This document shows positions 9,003 to 16,726 of a stretch of DNA of 64,000 nucleotides, one piece after another. The notes beneath the pieces were generated by a model. That model had not been told where the DNA came from, did not search any database, and saw only the letters and a program-made list of their open reading frames with translations. Origin of the DNA: Xenorhabdus beddingii (lineage in GTDB: Bacteria; Pseudomonadota; Gammaproteobacteria; Enterobacterales; Enterobacteriaceae); assembly GCF_002127545.1 (NCBI RefSeq), contig NZ_MUBK01000011.1, positions 57,946 through 121,945 of the forward strand. Reading direction: 5' to 3'. The position numbers and the translations under genes were made by a program. How positions within the stretch are numbered: position 1 is the first letter of the stretch; each line of letters starts with the position of its first letter.

Positions 9003-9629
9003 TTAGCTTAAAAAATAACGAATCGGGGCAGTTAACAGTTTGGTACTAAATGTAATCCTTTTTCGTTTTCCTCTTGCCCGCCAAATTCCATCAAAGCGAC
9101 CCGCGTTACTCGCGGTATATCTGACCGTATGACGAATGTTACGATGACCTAAATAGTCTTGAATCAAGCGCGTATCAACGCCATTATCCGCTAAAGCATA
9201 ACCACACGAATGACGCAACATGTGCGGATTCGCGCAAATCGCAATTTCTGCCTTGATACTGGTGTTTCTGATGATTTTATAGAATTGCTGTCGCGACAAA
9301 GGTTCTCCGGTTCTGGAAATAAACAGCCATTCACTCTTACCGAATTTTTCCAGTTTCTTACGTACCGTCAGCCATTTACGTAACAACTGAATTTCCCGCG
9401 AAACCATGGGATGGATGGTGGAAAAACCATTTTTCAATCGATTAACGCTCACACTCCGGTCGCGTAGATCCACATCCGACATACGCAGCCCCAGCAGCTC
9501 AGAAACGCGAAAACCATGAAGAAATCCCATAAAAAGCATACAGATATTACGCTCTGGATTTGCACCTTTCTCTAATTCAAGCAGTAATTGCTCAATCTCA
9601 GATTGAGTTAAATATTTACGTTTTAACAT
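9003..9629 (-). CDS. Tyrosine recombinase of the fimbrial phase switch (FimB/FimE/MrpI family)
   Basis: 208 residues, the small FimB-type size with no N-terminal core-binding domain. The catalytic residues of tyrosine recombinases are visible: Arg in GFRVSELLGLR (Arg41), His-x-x-Arg in HMLRHSCGY, His in YLGHRNIRHT and the nucleophilic Tyr in VRYTAS. It acts on the inverted repeats at 8746-8769 and 9030-9053. The coding sequence runs through the right repeat, which encodes TFSTKLLT, and its last eight residues plus stop lie inside the invertible segment. The C-terminal tail therefore depends on switch orientation. Transcription is codirectional with the fimbrial genes, unlike divergent mrpI of Proteus. 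Confidence 0.9.
   Translation of the reverse strand: MLKRKYLTQSEIEQLLLELEKGANPERNICMLFMGFLHGFRVSELLGLRMSDVDLRDRSVSVNRLKNGFSTIHPMVSREIQLLRKWLTVRKKLEKFGKSEWLFISRTGEPLSRQQFYKIIRNTSIKAEIAICANPHMLRHSCGYALADNGVDTRLIQDYLGHRNIRHTVRYTASNAGRFDGIWRARGKRKRITFSTKLLTAPIRYFLS
9030..9053 (-). repeat. Right inverted repeat of the fimbrial switch (IRR), inside the recombinase gene
   Basis: 24 bp, a perfect reverse complement of the left repeat, and in frame within the recombinase coding sequence. Confidence 0.92.
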
Positions 9630-10360
9630 GATGTATTACTCTCTGTGGTAGTTTATTTATAATTAAAATCATTCACTAAAAGGCCACTCTCAAAATGGAT
9701 CATTGATTGAAAAAATAAAAACATTCGATATATGCTCATAAAACACAATTATTAGCATGGCGATTAAAAACACATAATAAACTATGTAATTATTTTTATA
9801 TAAACTAAAAAACATATAAATCTTCCCAACATAAATAAATACAAAAGCCTTATAAGTAAGAAGCATTCCATATAGAACAGCTATCTTTCTTATTATCAGC
9901 CGTTAATCTAAAACATGATAAAAAACATTCCCCTTCATTGGATAATGTAACAAACAAGGCTCACAATCAACCATTTTCAATCTCAATACCGGAGGGGATT
10001 AAGCCAGCGCCATTAACATCTTTGCGCATATAAACAATAAATAGAATGTGATATTAGATAAATCACCAATGACAATTATATGAAAAATTTATGTCATAAA
10101 TATGACAATAGCATTGAACACCTTTTCATCATTGTGAAACACTGAAATTCCTGAATGGATAAATATCCAGTGATTTTTTGCGAGTCGCTTCGCAAAGAGC
10201 AACATTGTCGATAGCATATTCGTCGACTAGACGCTAGGGTAGATATCGAATTAGCTAATGAATGCGATACAGATAAAAACACGGATAAATTCGCGGTGCA
10301 GTGCGGGCAAAGTGCTGATAAAGTATCGCTGTATATCCCAATAACACAAGGAATGTACCA
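9630..10360. other. Intergenic region, 731 bp
   Basis: AT-rich and with no supported gene. It must contain the promoters of the recombinase (-) and of the SymE-like gene (+). A minus-strand frame of 92 codons at 10094-10372 has no recognisable features and overlaps the upstream region of the plus-strand gene. Confidence 0.4.
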
Positions 10361-10711
10361 ATGAGCCTTCACGTTTCATTTCGCCATACTGACATTGATA
10401 TCCCGGAGTTAATACTGAATGGCAGTGCACTCAGCGATGCGGGATTTACCGCAAATGAGTTATTTCATATCTCACAATTTTCCAATGGAATTATTATCTC
10501 TCTCATTGATCCCAATGTGGACCTGGCCAGTTTGATCGATGAAGTAGACGTTAATCCATACGAAGGGATCGACAATATTCGTGAGAATGGTGAACTTTAT
10601 ATTGCAGGAGACTGGTTAACAATCAGTAAGTTAGTGGAACAGCCGATTAACATTGAAATGGAACCCGGTAAAATCATTCTTAAACCCAAACTGATGTCAA
10701 TGCTGGCTTAA
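10361..10711 (+). CDS. SymE-like protein with two AbrB-type repeats
   Basis: 116 residues. Residues about 14-48 (IPELILNGSALSDAGF... GIIIS) resemble the SymE toxin core, in which L-x-G-x-x-L-x-x-AGF is followed by a strand and a final hydrophobic strand. Residues about 77-110 (GELYIAGDWLTISKLVEQP... GKIILKP) repeat the same pattern. SymE is an SOS-induced RNA-cleaving toxin with a swapped-hairpin AbrB-like fold, normally one copy per chain. Here two related units form one protein, and the second lacks the AGF motif. AAGGA at 10347-10351 supports the start. A role as toxin is inference; a DNA-binding AbrB-like role is also possible. Confidence 0.5.
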   Translation: MSLHVSFRHTDIDIPELILNGSALSDAGFTANELFHISQFSNGIIISLIDPNVDLASLIDEVDVNPYEGIDNIRENGELYIAGDWLTISKLVEQPINIEMEPGKIILKPKLMSMLA

Positions 10712-10719
10712 CCTTTGTT

Positions 10720-10794
10720 GTTATTAAAACGGATGTTATTAAAACAGATGTTATTAAAACAGATGTTATTAAAACAGGTGTTATTAAAACCAGT
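10720..10794 (+). repeat. 15-bp tandem repeat, five copies
   Basis: Five head-to-tail copies of GTTATTAAAACAGAT (small variations in copies 1, 4 and 5) begin 8 bp after the stop of the SymE-like gene. The unit is a multiple of three and AT-rich. Copy number is likely to vary between strains. Confidence 0.93.
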
Positions 10795-10821
10795 CTCTTT
10801 CAAAAACAGCCTCTATCAATT

Positions 10822-10853
10822 AGCCGGAAATATGAAGAAGCATTCCGGCTTTT
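10822..10853 (+). terminator. Probable terminator after the SymE-like gene
   Basis: AGCCGGAA (10822-10829) and TTCCGGCT (10843-10850) form a stem with a 13-nt loop, followed by TTT. The loop is long and the T-run short, so this is moderate evidence. Confidence 0.5.
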
Positions 10854-11354
10854 AAGGTTTCCAAATCGTTTTGGCCTTTCTTATTCAAGGCGGCATTTCA
10901 AACACCAATGGCCTGAACCACTTCTTCCGGCTGTTCACCCCGCTTCATCGGTAAGGAATTTTCAAGCTGTGTTATTTTTTCATATCAAATTGTCCACTTC
11001 CTGTTTTTCTTCGCTAAATCCCAATGTGAACGGTTATCAATAACTCAAACAAATGTAATATTCCTCTGATTTTATTTGTACTTTTCCAAAATGTAAATTA
11101 CGGATCAAAATCATGAATTAAATACCGTCAATGACCTATAAAAAAGGTTAAATAATTAAAAACAAACATCTATAAACATATAGCCTTAATGTTACTCATA
11201 TATATAATATTTTGTTATTAAAGGAAAAGACAAATAATCCCCACATAGAAATATAAATATTCCCTATGTAAAATTTGCAAACATAACATTCAAAACTATA
11301 CTCCAAACTGCAAGAGTAGATTTCGGGTTTCAGTACTCTAATCAGAGGATATAT
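10854..11354. other. Intergenic region, about 500 bp
   Basis: No intact gene. The minus strand at about 10898-10975 can be read as a short open segment ending KRGEQPEEVVQAIGV, which may be the tail of a decayed gene. The remainder is AT-rich and holds the promoter of the DUF3761 gene. Confidence 0.3.
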
Positions 11355-11690
11355 ATGATGAAAATCTTGAAGTTATCCGTTGCAGCATTACTGGTGTTGT
11401 TTTCAAGTACAGTGCTTGCAGCGCCAGCAGTATCAACTTCAGCCAATACCGTTTCAAAAACAGCAACGGCTGTAAAACATGATGTTAAGACGGCAAAAAA
11501 CAAAGCCGTTTCGTTAAAAAAGAAAGTAAGCAAAAAAGCCAAGAAACAAAAAGCCTCAAGTAAAATAACCAAAAAGAACTCAGTCAAAAAAGGGGCTAAT
11601 ACAGCCCTTTGTAAAGATGGTAGCTATAGCAAGAGCAAATCCCGTAAGGGAGCCTGCTCTCGCCACGGTGGTGTTTCCAAGTGGCTGTAA
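11355..11690 (+). CDS. Small exported lysine-rich protein with C-terminal DUF3761-like domain
   Basis: 111 residues. A signal peptide (MMKILKLSVAALLVLFSSTVLA) is cut around residue 22-23. Residues 35-78 are an alanine/lysine-rich, strongly basic stretch (KKKVSKKAKKQKASSK). The C-terminus contains CKDGSYSKS...RKGACSRHGGVSKWL, the pattern of the DUF3761 domain, with two cysteines able to form a disulfide. Function is unknown. The basic linker suggests binding to a polyanion such as DNA, LPS or cell wall, but that is inference. GAGGA upstream of 11355 supports the start. A terminator follows. Confidence 0.75.
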   Translation: MMKILKLSVAALLVLFSSTVLAAPAVSTSANTVSKTATAVKHDVKTAKNKAVSLKKKVSKKAKKQKASSKITKKNSVKKGANTALCKDGSYSKSKSRKGACSRHGGVSKWL

Positions 11691-11717
11691 TATTTCGTTG
11701 ATTTTTTATGATGCACA

Positions 11718-11746
11718 ATTAGGGAGCTTCGGCTCCCTAATTATTT
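11718..11746 (+). terminator. Rho-independent terminator
   Basis: AATTAGGGAGC and GCTCCCTAATT pair around a TTCG tetraloop and are followed by ATTTTC. Confidence 0.85.
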
Positions 11747-11792
11747 TCTGATCATTATCGCATTTTTTCGCTGGATGATTTTTTTAATGAAT

Positions 11793-11824
11793 AGTTTTTT
11801 CAATGGACAGTTTTTTCAATGAAA
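11793..11824 (+). repeat. 16-bp tandem duplication
   Basis: AGTTTTTTCAATGGAC at 11793-11808 is followed directly by AGTTTTTTCAATGAAA at 11809-11824 (13 of 16 identical). It lies in the intergenic region before the membrane protein gene. Confidence 0.75.
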
Positions 11825-11931
11825 ACAGTGGTATCATTCTTTAGCATCACCCTGTTTTCATCATCCTATTCCGTCGTAATAGGATGAATAAAGGATAACG
11901 TACCACTTAACCGGAAAAAATTGGAATAATA

Positions 11932-12747
11932 ATGCGATTTACTGACGATAAACAAATAAGAAAATCGATAATTAGGTTATTTACCTATACCGAACAAATT
12001 ATTATGCTCAAGAGTTTTGCATTAGTGAAGAATGAAACCAGAGATGATTTCACCCATTGGATAAGAGGGCTCGCCTATGAATTCATCGACTCGGTAAAAA
12101 CCGTAACGATATTTTTTATTATTCTCCTGGGATCTTATTTTTGGATTATGTGGAAATCACAAATTTATTCTTCAGCCGTTAATTATGTGCCTCTGGTCTA
12201 CTTCGCCTTTTGTTTTTTCTCCATCTTAAACAAGGCCAGAATTATTGGATGTGGGTATATTGTTGGTTTAAAATTTTTCTTATTCTGCATTAATAACAAA
12301 ATATTCTTTAAACCCAAGACACTGAATAAAGCCTATCCTCCCTTCAATACACAGGGCATTAAGGTTTATATTGGTGATGATGAAAAAACAAAAAAACTGA
12401 TTACGAAAATATTTACCTTTAAAGAACAACTTACGCTGTTACGCCTTTTTTCTGTAGAACGGGAAAGAACGAATGGTGATTTTCTTGCTTGGTTGATCAA
12501 AACTGCTGATGATGATTTTTCTGCTACCAGAATGATGTTGATCGTTTTTTTTATTGTATTATCCATTACTCTAATACAACAGCCTGACGGATGGTATTAT
12601 ATTCTTATTACTTTCTTCATTTTTTTGATGCCTTTAATTATATTAATTTGTATGTTTGCCTCATCTCACTTGCATGGCTGTAGTTTTATGACAAGCGTAA
12701 AATTACTTTATTTTCATATTAAAAATAAAGCTAACACTATAAAATAA
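11932..12747 (+). CDS. Internally duplicated integral membrane protein, unknown function
   Basis: 271 residues with at least four hydrophobic segments. The protein is two copies of one unit: residues about 6-95 (RKSIIRLFTYTEQIIMLKSFAL... then TVTIFFIILL) align with about 150-235 (KKLITKIFTFKEQLTLLRLFSV... then MLIVFFIVL). Each unit is a cytoplasmic helix pair followed by two membrane segments and an amphipathic C-terminal tail (GLKFFLFCINNK / SVKLLYFHIKNK). I do not recognise the family. The low GC and isolated position suggest acquisition. No clear ribosome binding site precedes the ATG, so the exact start is uncertain. Confidence 0.65.
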   Translation: MRFTDDKQIRKSIIRLFTYTEQIIMLKSFALVKNETRDDFTHWIRGLAYEFIDSVKTVTIFFIILLGSYFWIMWKSQIYSSAVNYVPLVYFAFCFFSILNKARIIGCGYIVGLKFFLFCINNKIFFKPKTLNKAYPPFNTQGIKVYIGDDEKTKKLITKIFTFKEQLTLLRLFSVERERTNGDFLAWLIKTADDDFSATRMMLIVFFIVLSITLIQQPDGWYYILITFFIFLMPLIILICMFASSHLHGCSFMTSVKLLYFHIKNKANTIK

Positions 12748-13217
12748 TATCCTTTAATCATCATATCGATCCAAGTGAAAGCTACGTATCAGAGACATTT
12801 TCTGGCCATTTATGGTCATTAATAAAAAATAAACCAGAAAAATTGATATCAAACTTTCACTGATTGAAGCTCAAATAAAAACAAGAGTAAAATTAACAAA
12901 AAAACATATCTCCAATCTGGGAATAGCAATAAATAATACTTTAAAAACCAAAGCAATAACACGAATAGATTAAAAAACCACTTAATACGTAACCATAGGA
13001 AAACATTAAACTTTAAATTTGAACCACCAAATAAAACCCCAATAATAATTACATTAATTTACCGTACAAAGTAAAAAATATAGATATTTGTCAGTAGGGT
13101 GCTAACATTCGTTACAGAAACGAAACTTATGAATGACGAATAAGAGTAGCTATATAAGGTTTGCTCTGCTAATATTCGTTTGTTTTTTATCCAGAGTAAT
13201 AAAACGAGGAGAAGCAA
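12748..13217. other. Intergenic region, 470 bp
   Basis: Very AT-rich, with no supported gene or RNA. It contains the promoter region of the downstream glucosaminidase gene. Confidence 0.4.
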
Positions 13218-13991
13218 ATGCCCTCTCGAACGATGAGGACAACTGCGGTCTTCGCTTTCTTTATCTCATTAATTTTTACCGGTCTGAGCTATGCCTCGAC
13301 CAGTACCTCGAAAATGGAAGAGTATTCTCACAATGGCATTCAAAAGAATTTGCCTGACTTGCGAAAATACCCTTCAGGTACACCCCGAAAGAAAGCGTTT
13401 TTAAATGTTGTTGTCCCCGTAATTGATAAACATAATCAGAAGATTATGCAGGATCGTAAATGGCTTCTGGCACATCAGAAAACACGTAGCTGGTCTGCAC
13501 AGGATATCAATCGGTTACAAAAGATCTGCATGGATTACAAAATGACCTGCAACTCACCCAAGCAGGTTAGTTGGAGTCAATTACTCAGTCGGGTTGATAT
13601 TGTACCGACCCATTTTGTCGCCACTCAGGCAGCAGCGGAATCAGGCTGGGGAACATCAGAACTTGCCCAGAAAAATAATAATTTGTTTGGTATGCGCTGT
13701 GGCTCTTGCGGCAAAACGAAAGGAAAAGTCAAAGGTTATTCTGTTTATCATTCCATTGATGCTTCTGTCATTGCCTACATGAAAAATCTGAATACGCACC
13801 GTGCCTATGAATCACTTCGTTCTTCGCGTGCAACCCAGAGGACAACGCAGAAGCCGCTGAATACCAGCAAACTCATCGATAACCTCAATGGTTATTCCGA
13901 ACTGGGTGCTGACTATAACCGCTATCTGCATCAGGTATTTAATGGCAATAAACAGTTGATTTCACAGGTGCAGGAATTGGCTATCCAATAA
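13218..13991 (+). CDS. bax: Bax-like glucosaminidase-domain protein
   Basis: 257 residues, close to E. coli Bax (about 274). A signal peptide ends near LSYAS. The mature part shows PDLRKYPSGTPRKKAFLNVVVPVI (about 43-66) and the catalytic region FVATQAAAESGWGTSELAQKNNNLFGMRCG (about 133-162), the glucosaminidase fold with the Glu of AAESGWG. This family cleaves peptidoglycan glycan strands in the periplasm. GAGGAG upstream of 13218 fixes the start. It is followed by its own terminator and then by the peptidoglycan O-acetylation genes on the same strand, which modify the same substrate. Confidence 0.85.
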   Translation: MPSRTMRTTAVFAFFISLIFTGLSYASTSTSKMEEYSHNGIQKNLPDLRKYPSGTPRKKAFLNVVVPVIDKHNQKIMQDRKWLLAHQKTRSWSAQDINRLQKICMDYKMTCNSPKQVSWSQLLSRVDIVPTHFVATQAAAESGWGTSELAQKNNNLFGMRCGSCGKTKGKVKGYSVYHSIDASVIAYMKNLNTHRAYESLRSSRATQRTTQKPLNTSKLIDNLNGYSELGADYNRYLHQVFNGNKQLISQVQELAIQ

Positions 13992-14032
13992 GAATAAAGA
14001 CCGTGGAATAGCCAGTACAATCATCTCTCTCT

Positions 14033-14070
14033 AATCCATTTTGTATTCATGACAAAATGGATTCTTTTTT
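14033..14070 (+). terminator. Rho-independent terminator after bax
   Basis: AATCCATTTTG (14033-14043) pairs with CAAAATGGATT (14053-14063), followed by CTTTTTTT. Confidence 0.9.
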
Positions 14071-14181
14071 TATAATTCCCCTCTATTATTATCTATTGTA
14101 AACATAGGTAAACTCCATACTATAATGTATCCCAGAATTACCTCCTTTTTCCCAACGATAAATAGTTAGCCAGAGCCTGAT

Positions 14182-15603
14182 ATGAATTTCTTTTCTTTTG
14201 AGTTTCTTGGATCGTTTGTCATTCTGCTTCTTATCTATTGGCTTTTGCAGAAAGCCCCTAAGCTACAGAATAGCTTATTAATTTTAGTGAGTTATCTGTT
14301 CCTATTCTCTTTTTCAGCAAATGTCGCCTACATTTTATTCGCCTATACGCTATTTATTTACTTTTTAACGAATATTCTCAGCCGTTATTTATCCAACCGG
14401 GTCATATTCATTCTATTGACATTCGGTATTCTCGGCTGTTTCACTGTTTTCAAATATTACGCGTTCTTTCAGGAGGCTATTCAGCAATCATTAGCCAATA
14501 TGGGTATTAACGTGGAATTGCCGGTTCTTGAATTGCTGATGCCGCTGGGGTTGTCATTCTATGCATTCCATTCAGTCAGTTATGTTGTATCGGTGTGCAG
14601 AAAAGAATTGCCTCCCGCTCCGCTGCCTGATGTCATTTTGTATCTCTGTTTTTTTCCGAGTATCGTTGCCGGGCCAATTAATCGCGCCAAAGATTTTCTG
14701 CCACAGATTCAGGCATCATCCAGAATTATGCTGGAACCTTTAAAGGCTCTATTATTGATTGCACTCGCCATCGCAAAACTCTTTTTACTCAGTTCTACAC
14801 TCTCTGAGTATCTTGTGAATCCTGTATTTGAAGATCCCACCAGCCACCATGCCGGGCAAATCCTCGTCGCGATTTATGCTTATGCCTGGAATATCTACTT
14901 CAATTTTTCCGGTTATACCGATCTGGTCACCGGTATCGCTCTGTTATTAGGTTTCAACGTACCACGCAATTTCGACGCTCCTTATCTTGCTGAGAATTTA
15001 CAAGCGTTCTGGCGACGCTGGCATATCAGCCTGTCAACGTTTATCCGTGATTATGTCTATATTCCGCTGGGAGGGAATAAAAAAGGCGTATTTCGCAAGA
15101 ACCTGAATATGTTCATCGCAATGGTGATTTCGGGTCTATGGCATGGCGCCGGACTCAGTTTTATTATTTGGGGAGCAATTCATGGTTTAGGATTAATTTT
15201 ACAAAATATTAAAAATGCCCTGTTCCCTGCGGCCAAAAAACATCATGGGTCACCGCTAACGCACCCTTTTTCATTATTTTTATCCCGCGTGGTGACATTC
15301 CATTTTGTCTGCTTTGCATGGGTCTTTTTCCGTAGCCCAACCCTTAATGATGCTTTGGCGGTATTATCTCCACTGTTCTCCGGGGATATTTTTACAGCAC
15401 TGTTATCCAGCCGTTGGCTATTAATGGCTTTTTGGGGATTCTTTATTATTTATCCGTGGCTGGTGGATCTCAGAAACACTATTGAAGAAAAATATAACCT
15501 GATTTCCTGGGTTTATTACCCCATTCCCTTAGCTTTGATCCTCACTTTGGTATTTATCTTATCACCGTCTGGAATGCCAGGATTTATCTATGCCAACTTT
15601 TGA
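14182..15603 (+). CDS. MBOAT-family O-acyltransferase, probable peptidoglycan O-acetyltransferase (PatA-like)
   Basis: 473 residues with about ten or more membrane helices. MBOAT/AlgI hallmarks are PLGLSFYAFHSVSYVV (about 119-134), NFSGYTDLVTG (about 246-256), FWRRWHISLSTFIRDYVYIPLGGN (about 274-297) and the catalytic His in GLWHGAGLSFIIWGAIHG (about 318-335). These enzymes move acetyl groups from cytoplasmic acetyl-CoA across the membrane. It overlaps the next gene by 14 bp, and that gene encodes a periplasmic SGNH enzyme. The three-gene set matches PatA-PatB-Ape1 peptidoglycan acetylation clusters of Neisseria and Campylobacter. An alternative is acetylation of an exopolysaccharide. Confidence 0.85.
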   Translation: MNFFSFEFLGSFVILLLIYWLLQKAPKLQNSLLILVSYLFLFSFSANVAYILFAYTLFIYFLTNILSRYLSNRVIFILLTFGILGCFTVFKYYAFFQEAIQQSLANMGINVELPVLELLMPLGLSFYAFHSVSYVVSVCRKELPPAPLPDVILYLCFFPSIVAGPINRAKDFLPQIQASSRIMLEPLKALLLIALAIAKLFLLSSTLSEYLVNPVFEDPTSHHAGQILVAIYAYAWNIYFNFSGYTDLVTGIALLLGFNVPRNFDAPYLAENLQAFWRRWHISLSTFIRDYVYIPLGGNKKGVFRKNLNMFIAMVISGLWHGAGLSFIIWGAIHGLGLILQNIKNALFPAAKKHHGSPLTHPFSLFLSRVVTFHFVCFAWVFFRSPTLNDALAVLSPLFSGDIFTALLSSRWLLMAFWGFFIIYPWLVDLRNTIEEKYNLISWVYYPIPLALILTLVFILSPSGMPGFIYANF

Positions 15604-16726
15604 ATTTGCCTCTAATTTTAAAAAAGTCGGACAAGTGATTTGTGTCGTGACTGTCACCAGCCTGTTACTTATCTGGCTGAATCAGCGTTCGCTGGATAAT
15701 TTCTGGCAACAAAAATATCATCGCAACACACCTTGGACATTCCTCAAAGGAGAGCCCGGGTGGGATTTAGGGAATAATATACAGCAAGGTGCCATTGCGG
15801 CCAGTGAGACATTCATGACCTATGCAACAGGCCGATATCAGGATAATTATTCACAATCTATGAATAGCGCTGGCACCCGAACCGTATTTCCACCTGATTT
15901 TCAGGTCGGCCTGCGCTTTCTCAAAGGTTATGTACATCCCATCGAGAATCTCTCTTTCACTTTTCCAGCGCTGTTACAGAAAGATATTAAGCCCGTGCAA
16001 TCCCCGTTGATCCGGAATGGTTCAGGACAAAACCCGGTTATTGATATCGTCCAGAAAACCCATGTCAATCTGGGCGCAAAAGATAAAGTGCTGTTTGCCG
16101 GCGATTCAATGATGCAGGGCATTGCCCCACACTTAAAACGTCGTCTTTATCAGGAATATGGTATTTCCAGCCTGAATTTAAGTAAGCAAAGTACCGGATT
16201 GTCTTACCCCGGTTTTTTTGACTGGCCGCAAACCATCAGCAATGCGTTAAGAGATAATCCTGATATTAAATTGGTCGTGGTATTTTTAGGCCCGAATGAT
16301 CCGTGGGATATTCCATCAAGGCGCGGAGGCCCTTACTTGAAATTTGCCAGTGAAGATTGGGAAAATCTTTATCGTCAACGTATTGAAACTATCTTGCATA
16401 ATGCCCGCCAGCATCATGTGGATGTTATCTGGGTTGGCCCTCCCAATATGCGCCAGAAAAAACTCTCCAATGGGATAACTTACCTCAATAAATTGTATCA
16501 AACCGAGGTAACCAAAATGGGGGAAATCTATATTTCAGCCAATGATATGTTTAAATATCAATCAGACAATTATTCAGATTATATTGGGGATGGCAGTAGT
16601 ACAATCAAACTCCGAAGTGGAGATGGTATCCATTTCAGTTTGAATGGGCAAAAAACCATTGCAAACGCTCTGTTTTCATTGATTACCTTTATTCAGGAGC
16701 CTGTTAAAGAAGATGCAACCATCTAA
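15590..16726 (+). CDS. Membrane-anchored SGNH O-acetyltransferase (PatB-like)
   Basis: 378 residues. One N-terminal membrane segment (VGQVICVVTVTSLLLIWL, about 12-29) places the rest in the periplasm. The SGNH motifs are the nucleophile in LFAGDSMMQGIA (about 165-176), the Asn in FLGPNDPWD (about 229-237) and the catalytic Asp/His pair in GDGIHFSLNGQ (about 343-353). This domain plan is that of PatB, which transfers acetyl groups from PatA to MurNAc C6. Its start lies inside the 3' end of the MBOAT gene and its end overlaps the next gene, so translation is probably coupled. Confidence 0.78.
   Translation: MPTFEFASNFKKVGQVICVVTVTSLLLIWLNQRSLDNFWQQKYHRNTPWTFLKGEPGWDLGNNIQQGAIAASETFMTYATGRYQDNYSQSMNSAGTRTVFPPDFQVGLRFLKGYVHPIENLSFTFPALLQKDIKPVQSPLIRNGSGQNPVIDIVQKTHVNLGAKDKVLFAGDSMMQGIAPHLKRRLYQEYGISSLNLSKQSTGLSYPGFFDWPQTISNALRDNPDIKLVVVFLGPNDPWDIPSRRGGPYLKFASEDWENLYRQRIETILHNARQHHVDVIWVGPPNMRQKKLSNGITYLNKLYQTEVTKMGEIYISANDMFKYQSDNYSDYIGDGSSTIKLRSGDGIHFSLNGQKTIANALFSLITFIQEPVKEDATI

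Larger units (their letters stand above)
8746..9053. promoter_or_regulatory. Invertible phase-switch element of the fimbrial operon
   Basis: A 308-bp segment is bounded by perfect 24-bp inverted repeats at 8746-8769 and 9030-9053 (core TTTAGTACCAAACTGTTAAC on the left, its reverse complement on the right). It sits between a FimB/MrpI-type recombinase gene and the major pilin gene, as fimS does in E. coli and the mrp switch does in Proteus. The size and repeat length fit those elements. Inside is a minus-strand promoter-like sequence pointing at the pilin gene, so the orientation in this window is probably ON. Confidence 0.88.

Noticed and set aside
10094..10372. 92-codon minus-strand frame upstream of the SymE-like gene
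   Set aside because: Cys- and Ser-rich translation without family features; more likely non-coding or at most an antisense transcript region.
10898..10975. Possible decayed gene tail on the minus strand ending QPEEVVQAIGV
   Set aside because: Very short and needs a frameshift to extend; similarity could not be tested, so it is not listed as a pseudogene.
13133..13357. 74-codon frame overlapping the start of bax
   Set aside because: Out-of-frame shadow of bax; the bax start has its own ribosome binding site and signal peptide.
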